Shown here piece after piece: positions 36,806 to 43,900 of a stretch of 45,575 bases of DNA (position 1 is the first letter of the stretch; the number at the start of each line of letters is the position of its first letter). The stretch is from Flavobacteriales bacterium (GTDB taxonomy: Bacteria > Bacteroidota > Bacteroidia > Flavobacteriales_F > PHOS-HE28). Made by a program: the position numbers and the translations under genes. The notes beneath the pieces are model-generated. The model was not told the DNA's origin. It did no database searches and saw nothing but the letters and a program-made list of their open reading frames with translations. The stretch covers positions 1 to 45,575 of the forward strand of contig JAGPDT010000002.1 of NCBI GenBank assembly GCA_018057455.1, written 5' to 3'.

Positions 36806-37564
36806 ATGGGCAACATGAAACTGACATTGAAGATCTGGCGTCAAGCAGGCCCCAACGCCAAGGGCTCCATGGTCGACTACCAAGTATCCGACGTCTCCGA
36901 GGACATGTCCTTCCTGGAGATGCTGGACGTGTTGAACGACCGCTTGGTGCGCGAGGGGCAGGAACCCATCGCCTTCGACCACGACTGCCGTGAAGGCATC
37001 TGCGGCATGTGCAGCCTGTTCATCAACGGGCGGCCCCACGGACCCGAGCGGCACATCACCACGTGCCAGCTGCACATGCGCAAGTTCAAGGACGGTGACA
37101 CGATCCATGTGGAGCCGTGGCGCGCCGAGGCCTTTCCCGTGGTGAAGGACCTGGTGGTGGACCGCGGCTCCTTCGACCGCATCCAGGCTGCCGGCGGCTT
37201 CGTGAGCGTGAACACCATGGGCAACCTGGTGGACGCCAACGCCATGCCCGTGCGCAAGGCCGATGCGGACAAGGCTTTCGATGCCGCGGCCTGTATCGGC
37301 TGCGGCGCGTGCGTGGCCGCCTGTCCCAACAGCTCGGCCATGCTCTTCGTGGCCGCCAAGGTGAGCCAGTACGCCCTGCTGCCCCAAGGCCGCCCAGAAG
37401 CCCGCGAACGTGCCCTGAACATGGTGGAGCAAATGGACAAGGAACGGTTCGGCAACTGCTCCAACATCGGTGCCTGCGAGATCGAATGCCCCAAGGACAT
37501 CTCGTTGGAGAACATCGCACGGCTCAACCGGGAGTACTTGGGCGCCACCTTGGCCAAGGAGTGA
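36806..37564 (+). CDS. sdhB: Succinate dehydrogenase iron-sulfur subunit
   Basis: This subunit links FAD to the cytochrome b anchor through three clusters. The 252-residue protein shows a 2Fe-2S site (Cys61, Cys66, Cys69, Cys87), a 4Fe-4S site ([11 protein letters not shown], Cys163-Cys173) and the third cluster (Cys218, Cys224, Cys228, plus the Cys173 region). It closes the sdhCAB operon. The 221-bp gap after it holds a perfect 12-bp palindrome (37633-37644) but no classical terminator. Confidence 0.96.
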   Translation: MGNMKLTLKIWRQAGPNAKGSMVDYQVSDVSEDMSFLEMLDVLNDRLVREGQEPIAFDHDCREGICGMCSLFINGRPHGPERHITTCQLHMRKFKDGDTIHVEPWRAEAFPVVKDLVVDRGSFDRIQAAGGFVSVNTMGNLVDANAMPVRKADADKAFDAAACIGCGACVAACPNSSAMLFVAAKVSQYALLPQGRPEARERALNMVEQMDKERFGNCSNIGACEIECPKDISLENIARLNREYLGATLAKE

Positions 37565-37632
37565 CCAGCACCCCCGCAAGAAGGTTGCTGATGCCCAGCG
37601 CGTGTTGCCGCCGATGCAGTTCATGTGCACCA

Positions 37633-37644
37633 CTGAGATCTCAG
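37633..37644. repeat. 12-bp perfect palindrome in the gap after sdhB
   Basis: CTGAGATCTCAG reads the same on both strands. It lies 69 bp after sdhB and about 140 bp before the lipoprotein gene. It is too short for a stable loop and could be a protein-binding site or chance. A further pair CCCCGG/CCGGGG lies around 37670-37700. Confidence 0.25.
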
Positions 37645-37736
37645 GGACCCGATCGACCAACGACCCCGGATATCCGATAGGGTGAACGACCGGGGCCCAC
37701 GTCCTTCCAAGGGCGAAATGTGCAGCTCGCATGCCC

Positions 37737-37744
37737 TACTTTGG
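37737..37744 (+). promoter_or_regulatory. Candidate -7 element TACTTTGG before the lipoprotein esterase
   Basis: Seven of eight positions match TAnnTTTG, 41 bp before the ATG at 37786. It would start a transcript separate from sdhCAB. Confidence 0.35.
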
Positions 37745-37785
37745 CATACCATTGGATATTCCCAACCCCAAACCCCGCCCCACTC

Positions 37786-38901
37786 ATGGCCCTGCATTTC
37801 TTCCAACAGGCCCGCCTGGTACTGGCCGTATTCCTCCTTGCTGCCGCCAGCGGCTGCACGCAACTGACGCGGTTGCCGGGTGAACGCCCCAACCAAGGCC
37901 AGCGGCCCGGTGGGGGCCATGGCCCAGGTGGAAAAGGCCACGGCGGCAGCACGGCCGACAAGCCCGGTGGTGGAAGCAGTGCGGAGGCGGCAGCCAGCTA
38001 TGTGAACGAGCTTACGCTGCCCACCTCCGCATCACCCTTGCAGGCCAGCAACAAGTTCGCCGCCAATGTGCACTACGGCACTTCGGACCGCCTGGTGTTC
38101 GACATGTACCTGCCCCAGGGCCCGGCACCGGCCCCCCTGTTGATCTTCATCCATGGCGGCGGGTTCGCCAATGGCGACAAAGGCTCCTTCCACAAACGTT
38201 TCGTGCCGGAGATCACCGCTTGGCTCAACGCGGGCTTTGGCGTAGCCACCATCAACTACCGGTTTTTGGACGAAGGCCCTGACGGGGTGATGAACTCCTT
38301 GAAGGATATCCGGCGCTGCCTGCAGTTCATCCGCTACCATGCACAGGAACTGGGCATCGACAAGGACCGGATCGGCTGCATGGGCATCAGCGCCGGCGCC
38401 GGGGCGTCCATTTGGCTGGCCACGCACGACGACATGGCCGACCCCAACAGCAGCGACCCCATCGCCCGTGAAAGCACCCGCATCCGGGCGGTCGCCGCCT
38501 ACGACCCCCAAAGCAGCTACGACATCTTCAGCTGGGACCCCCTGTTCATGGAAGCCTACGGTGTACGTCCTACCGATGACCCCAAATTCCAGCCCCGTGT
38601 AACGGCGTTCTACGGCACCACCAGCTTCCAGGCGCTGAAGACCGACCCCGCCATCCTGGCCATGCGCAAGGATCTGGACATGCCTTCGAAGATGGACCGC
38701 AGCGATCCCGAAATGTGGCTCGCCAGCAACCAGACCGACCTGAAGCCCTCCAACGTGCTGCACAACCCCGTGCACATCAAACGGCTGGCGGAAACCGCCC
38801 AAAGCAAAGGGATCAAGGTGAATGCACAAGTGCCGCTGCTGCCGCTGAGCATGGGGTCCACGGAATCGCTCAGGGATTTTTTCCTCCGGACCCTGAAATA
38901 G
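37786..38901 (+). CDS. Alpha/beta-hydrolase lipoprotein (esterase-like)
   Basis: A 371-residue predicted lipoprotein: hydrophobic signal (10-21) ending in the lipobox ASGC, with Cys24 as the acylated residue. A Gly/His/Lys/Pro-rich linker of about 35 residues (30-66) follows. The hydrolase domain has the oxyanion motif HGGGF (123-127) and the nucleophile elbow GISAG (Ser202), as in esterases/carboxylesterases of the BD-FAE type. I could not place the Asp and His of the triad with confidence; the C-terminal third (EMWLASNQTDLKPSNVLHNPVHI) diverges. Substrate unknown; a short acyl or carbohydrate ester is likely. Start ATG 37786 is chosen for the signal peptide; LspA in this window would process it. 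Confidence 0.85.
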   Translation: MALHFFQQARLVLAVFLLAAASGCTQLTRLPGERPNQGQRPGGGHGPGGKGHGGSTADKPGGGSSAEAAASYVNELTLPTSASPLQASNKFAANVHYGTSDRLVFDMYLPQGPAPAPLLIFIHGGGFANGDKGSFHKRFVPEITAWLNAGFGVATINYRFLDEGPDGVMNSLKDIRRCLQFIRYHAQELGIDKDRIGCMGISAGAGASIWLATHDDMADPNSSDPIARESTRIRAVAAYDPQSSYDIFSWDPLFMEAYGVRPTDDPKFQPRVTAFYGTTSFQALKTDPAILAMRKDLDMPSKMDRSDPEMWLASNQTDLKPSNVLHNPVHIKRLAETAQSKGIKVNAQVPLLPLSMGSTESLRDFFLRTLK

Positions 38902-39041
38902 CCGTTGGCCTGGCCACGAAGCCCTGGGCATGGCATCGCCAACCTGGTCGATGCGTCCATGTTGGGCCCAAGCGCGGTTGAACAGGACCAGCCAGCGCAA
39001 TGCCCGTTGCCGGGGTGCATGAAGCAGCCATTGCCCATCCT

Positions 39042-39049
39042 TAGCTTCG
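39042..39049 (+). promoter_or_regulatory. Candidate -7 element TAGCTTCG at the aminotransferase start
   Basis: Seven of eight positions match TAnnTTTG. It ends five bases before ATG 39055, which would give a leaderless message. The 153-bp gap before it has no other feature. Confidence 0.3.
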
Positions 39050-39054
39050 GCCGC

Positions 39055-40197
39055 ATGCAGATCACCAGCAAGCTTCCCCGGGTGGGCACCACCATCTTCA
39101 GTGTGATGAGCAAGCTGGCACAGGAGTGCGGCGCCCTCAACCTCAGCCAGGGGTTCCCCGATTTTCCGGTGGATGCAAGGTTGATCGCCATGGTGGATGA
39201 GGCCATGCGCGCAGGCCACAACCAGTATGCGCCCATGCCCGGCTTGCCCGCGCTGCGCGAAGCGATCGCCCGAAAGGCCGAGCACCTGTACGGACACCGG
39301 TACGATGCCGGAACAGAGGTGACGGTGACCGCCGGCGCAACGCAGGCCATCTTCACCGCCATCGCCGCGGTGGTGCACCCGGGCGACGAAGTGATCATCG
39401 TGGACCCCGCCTACGACTGCTATGCACCCGCCGTGGAACTCTTCGGCGGCAAGCCCGTGCACGTGTGCCTGGGCGGTGGCATGCAGTTCGACGCGGAGGC
39501 CGTTCAAGGGGCCATCACGCCGCGCACCCGGATGTTGATGATCAACACCCCGCACAACCCCGCAGGCACGATCCTGCGCGATGCGGACATGCAGCGCATC
39601 GCCGCCCTGCTCCATGGCACGGACATCCTGCTGCTCAGCGACGAAGTGTACGAGCACCTCGTGTATGATGGTGAACCGCATGCCTCGGCCATCAACTATC
39701 CGGCCCTGCGCGAACGTGCCTTCGTGGTGTTCAGCTTCGGCAAGGTGTTCCACGCCACCGGCTGGAAGATGGGCTACCTGCTTGCACCGGAGCATTTGAT
39801 GGCGGAGTTCAGGAAAGTCCACCAGTACAATGTGTTCAGCGTGAACACGCCGGTGCAGCATGCCCTGGCGGCGTACCTGGGAGAACCGTCCAACTACGCA
39901 GGCCTGCCCGCCTTCTTCCAAGCCAAACGCAACCGGTTCGCGGAAGGGCTCCGGCGATCGCGGTTCAAGCTGTTGCCCTGTGGAGGATCCTACTTCCAAG
40001 TGGTGGACTACAGCGGCATCAGCGAAGAAAACGACCTGGGCTTCGCCGAGCGCCTTGCCCGCGCACATGGCGTTGCGGCCATTCCGCTTTCGCCCTTCTA
40101 CAAGGACCCGCCTCCGGGCCAGCGGTTGTTGCGTTTCTGTTTCGCCAAGCAGGATGCTACCTTGGACGCAGCGATCGAAAAGCTATGCGGGATCTGA
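39055..40197 (+). CDS. PLP-dependent aminotransferase, YbdL-like (methionine/glutamine type)
   Basis: A class I/II fold-type-I aminotransferase of 380 residues, strikingly like E. coli YbdL (methionine aminotransferase, kynurenine aminotransferase/glutamine transaminase K group). Visible features: SKLPRVGTTIFSVMSKLA at the start, LNLSQGFPDFP, NQYAPMPGLPALREAIA, NTPHNPAG (164-171), SDEVYEH with Asp196, and the PLP lysine Lys230 in SFGKVFHATGWK. It moves amino groups from Met, Gln or aromatic amino acids to 2-oxo acids. The last 13 bp overlap the omega-amidase gene, a pairing that fits recycling of the 2-oxoglutaramate formed when glutamine is the donor. ATG 39055 is preferred over a longer in-frame start. 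Confidence 0.92.
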   Translation: MQITSKLPRVGTTIFSVMSKLAQECGALNLSQGFPDFPVDARLIAMVDEAMRAGHNQYAPMPGLPALREAIARKAEHLYGHRYDAGTEVTVTAGATQAIFTAIAAVVHPGDEVIIVDPAYDCYAPAVELFGGKPVHVCLGGGMQFDAEAVQGAITPRTRMLMINTPHNPAGTILRDADMQRIAALLHGTDILLLSDEVYEHLVYDGEPHASAINYPALRERAFVVFSFGKVFHATGWKMGYLLAPEHLMAEFRKVHQYNVFSVNTPVQHALAAYLGEPSNYAGLPAFFQAKRNRFAEGLRRSRFKLLPCGGSYFQVVDYSGISEENDLGFAERLARAHGVAAIPLSPFYKDPPPGQRLLRFCFAKQDATLDAAIEKLCGI

Positions 40198-40958
40198 GGG
40201 TCACCCTGTTGCAAAGCATGCTCCAGTGGGAGGATGCACAGGCCAACCGCACCCGCATCGGCGGCGTGCTCCCCGCGCTCAAGGGCACCACGGACCTGAT
40301 CGTGCTGCCGGAGATGTTCACCACGGGTTTCAGCATGCGCAGCACGGACCTGGCGGAGGGCATGGATGGCCCCACCGTGGCCTGGATGCGTGAACAAGCG
40401 CTGAAGTTGGATGCCGCGTTGTACGGTAGCGTGATCATCGGCGAAGGCGGTAAACAATACAACCGCGGCCTCTTTGTGGAGCCCGACGGCCATGTCACCA
40501 CATACGACAAGCGGCACCTGTTCCGCTACGCGGACGAAACAAGCCACTTCAGTGCAGGTGTTGACCGCGTGGTGGTGCCATGGCGCGGCTGGCGGCTGCT
40601 GCTACAGATCTGCTTCGACTTGCGCTTCCCGGTTTTCGCGCGCAACCGGGGTGACTATGATGCCATCCTGTACGTGGCCAACTGGCCGGAGGCGCGGCGC
40701 CATGCATGGAGCCACCTGCTCATTGCCCGGGCCATCGAGAACCAGTGCTACGTGGTGGGCGTGAACCGCGTGGGCATGGACGGCAAGGGCATCCACTACA
40801 CGGGGGATTCCGCCATCATCAGCCCAAAGGGGGAAGTGGATGCCGTGAACCCCTACCCAGGCATCCACACCGCTGTACTTGACCGCAATACGTTGGAGGA
40901 CTTCCGGCGGAAATTCCCCGTGGCACTTGAAGCTGACGACTTCACGCTGGGAGGCTGA
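40185..40958 (+). CDS. Nitrilase-superfamily omega-amidase (YafV/Nit2 type)
   Basis: A 257-residue carbon-nitrogen hydrolase with the catalytic triad Glu43 (VLPEMF), Lys109 (YDKRHLF) and Cys143 (QICFDLRFP). The DKRHLF and CFDLRFP contexts and the WPEARRHAW segment match E. coli YafV and mammalian Nit2, which hydrolyse 2-oxoglutaramate or 2-oxosuccinamate to ammonia and the 2-oxo acid. It overlaps the aminotransferase gene by 13 bp, so the two are translated together and probably act in sequence. It converges with the large adhesin gene, with 6 bp between stops. Confidence 0.92.
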   Translation: MRDLRVTLLQSMLQWEDAQANRTRIGGVLPALKGTTDLIVLPEMFTTGFSMRSTDLAEGMDGPTVAWMREQALKLDAALYGSVIIGEGGKQYNRGLFVEPDGHVTTYDKRHLFRYADETSHFSAGVDRVVVPWRGWRLLLQICFDLRFPVFARNRGDYDAILYVANWPEARRHAWSHLLIARAIENQCYVVGVNRVGMDGKGIHYTGDSAIISPKGEVDAVNPYPGIHTAVLDRNTLEDFRRKFPVALEADDFTLGG

Positions 40959-40964
40959 ACCGTG

Positions 40965-43900
40965 CTAGCGAAGCACCTGCACGTGGCCCATGCGGGTCTG
41001 CTCGAAGCCCAGGCGTCCGGTGCCGTCTTCCAGCAGGCGGTACACCACTTGGAAAACATACACATCGTTGGGCACCGGTCCGCCGTTGGCGGTGCCATCC
41101 CAACCATGGCCCACATCGGTGGCGTGGAAAAGCACCCCGCCCCATCGATCGAACACGTGCACGTCAAACTGGGCGATGTTGTTGCCCGAGGCCAGCCACA
41201 GGTCATTGCGGCCATCACCGTTCGGCGTGAACGTATTGGGGATGAACAGCGTGGACCGGCAGAACTCGTCCACCAAGGCGCTGTCCGTGAGGGAGCAGCC
41301 GTACGCATTGGTGATGGTGACCCGCTGCCACCCATAGCCGGTGGCGTGGAGCACCTGCCCGTGCTGGCCATTGTCCCACAGGAAGGTGCTGCCCGGGTTG
41401 CCGGCATCGATCGCCACGTAGTGCGGGTCATCATCGAGGCAGGAGAAGAACTGGTGCACGGGCATGGGCACGGGTGCCGGATTGAATCGTACGGTGACCT
41501 CATCGGAAGTACTGCAGAAGCCATTGTCCACGGCCACGCTGAAGGTGCCGCTGTGCCCCACGGGCAAGGTTTGGGCCGTGGAGCCCGTGCTCCAAGCGTA
41601 GGTAAGGCCGGGATTCCCCGCGTTCAAGAGAAGCAATTGGCCCGCGCACAGTACCGTATCGGCACCCAAGTCCACAAGCGGGGGCGGCACGAAACCAACT
41701 TCCGCGACAAGGTTGGCCACGCAGCCCTGATCGGTGGTGACCTCCACGGAATAGGACCCGGGATCCTGTACGCTGATCGATTGGCCGTTGCTTCCGGTGC
41801 TCCATGAGAACGCGGCCCCGGCATTCCCGGCATCCAAGGAGACGGTCTGGCCGATGCATGCGGTCTGGTCCGTCAAAGTATCCACCGGCGAGGGGTTGAA
41901 AAGCACTGCGGCGGTATCGCTGTCCGCGCAGAAACCATTGGTGGCATGGAGGATGTAGTTGCCGGTGGCCTGAACGGTGAGGGCTTGGGAGGTGGCGCCG
42001 TTGTTCCAGAGGAAGGTGGCGGCCATGGGCCCGGGGTCAAGTACCACCGGCTCCCCTTCACAATGGACCAGGTCGGGTCCCAAGTCAACCTGCACCAGTG
42101 GCATCAGGGTGACCTGTGCATCGAAGGTGGCGCTGCATTGCTGCGGGGTGGTGACCGTAACGGAATATCCGCCGCTGGCAGCTGGTGCGACCGCTTGGGT
42201 GGTTTCACCCGTGTTCCACAGGAAGGTGGCACCCGCATTGCCCGCGTCCAGCAGCACCGGCTGGCTCACGCAACTGGTCACGTCCTGCAACACATCCACG
42301 GGCAGGGCATTCAACGCCACCTGCACCGCATCGGTGGCTTGGCACCCTTGCGGGGTGGTCACGGTAACGCTGTACGTACCCGAGGCGTTCACCGTAAGTT
42401 GGTGAGCCGTGGAGCCGGTGTTCCACACCGAGGTGTTGCCCGTATTGCCCGCATCGATCACGTAGGAGGGTTGGCCGCAGAGCTGGAGGTCCGGGCCAAG
42501 GTCCACCACGGGCAATGGGTCAAAGACGACATTGAAGGTCTTGATCACCTGGCAGGCCTGGACATCGGTGATGGTCACCGTGTATTGGCCGGTCTGTGAT
42601 ACTGTGATGGACTGGTCCGTGGCGTTGGTGTTCCATGCGTAGGTGGAACCCGGATAGCCGGCATCGAGCACGAGGCTTTCACCGTGGCACGCGCCCATGC
42701 TCACCGGGGTCACCAGGTTCTCAAAGGCCACGGTGACCTGGGTGGAATCGGTGGTGGTGCATCCCGCCCCATCGGTCAGGGTAAGGACGTACGTGGCGGA
42801 ATTGTCCACCAGGATCGTGGGTTGCAGGATGTTGGAAGCGTTCAAGTTGGCGGCAGGGCTCCACGTCGCCTGGAAGGGCGCGGGCACATTGTGCGTGGCG
42901 TGCAATTGCATGCCCAACGAAGTGCACACGGTGGTGTCCGGGGTGAGGTCCAAGGCATAGGCCGGGCGCACGTTCACCAGCACGGAGGAGCTGAGCTGGC
43001 AACCGGTGAGTGCGTCCGTTGCCGTACAGACAAAGCTGGTGGTTCCCGAGGGCGTGGCCGTGGTGTTTGCCAGCGTGGGCGTGGCCACTGCGTTGGCGGG
43101 TGACCAGGCCAAGCTGTAGGTCCCGGTGGAACTGACCACGGCCGACAGGTCAACGGACTCCCCATGGCACAGGTCCCCGTCGCTGGCCGCGGTGCTTACG
43201 GTGCTAAGGCGGCTCACCGCCACGGTGACCTGTTCATTGGCGCCACAACCCCAGGAGTTCGTGGCGTTCACGGTGTAGGTGGTGGTGGTGGCAGGGGACG
43301 CCACCGGGTTGGGCACGCCCGTGCCGCTCAATCCGGTAGCCGGCGACCAAGTCCAATTGATCCCCGTGCCCGAGGTGGCCTGCGCCACAAGTTGGGTACC
43401 GGCGGTACCGCAGCGCACCGTGTCGTTGATGGGCTGTAGCGCAAAGGCAGGAGTAACACGCACCAGCACGGAATCGCTGTAGATGCAACCGGATGCGCCC
43501 GTCACTTGGGCCTTGTACCAGGTGTCCGCTCCCGGGGTCGCCGTTGGTGCGGCACTGGCCGGGTTGTTCAAGCCGACTGCCGGGGTCCAGGTGATCGGGG
43601 AGGCCTCTTCATAGCGCGTGATCAGCGCATTGTCCAACAGCCAATTGTCCTGCCCGGCACCGGAGTGCAGCACTTGCCGCCAGCGCAGCCGCACCGCATT
43701 GCCCGTTGCCCCCAACACCGGGATGGCAACGGCCAATTGGGTGAATGCCGGGTAGCCGCTCTCGTTGAAGGTGGCCAGGTTCTGCCAGGTGGCACCGTCG
43801 GTACTGTATTCCAGCACCACGTCCTCGCCGGGGTCGGCATCATCACAAGGCGCCGCTCCAGAGGCGATCTTGAGGGCGAAGTGGGCCACCCCTCCGGTGG

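Noticed and set aside
37670-37700. CCCCGG/CCGGGG pair after sdhB as terminator
   Set aside because: Arms of six bases with a loop above 20 and no U-run; not convincing.
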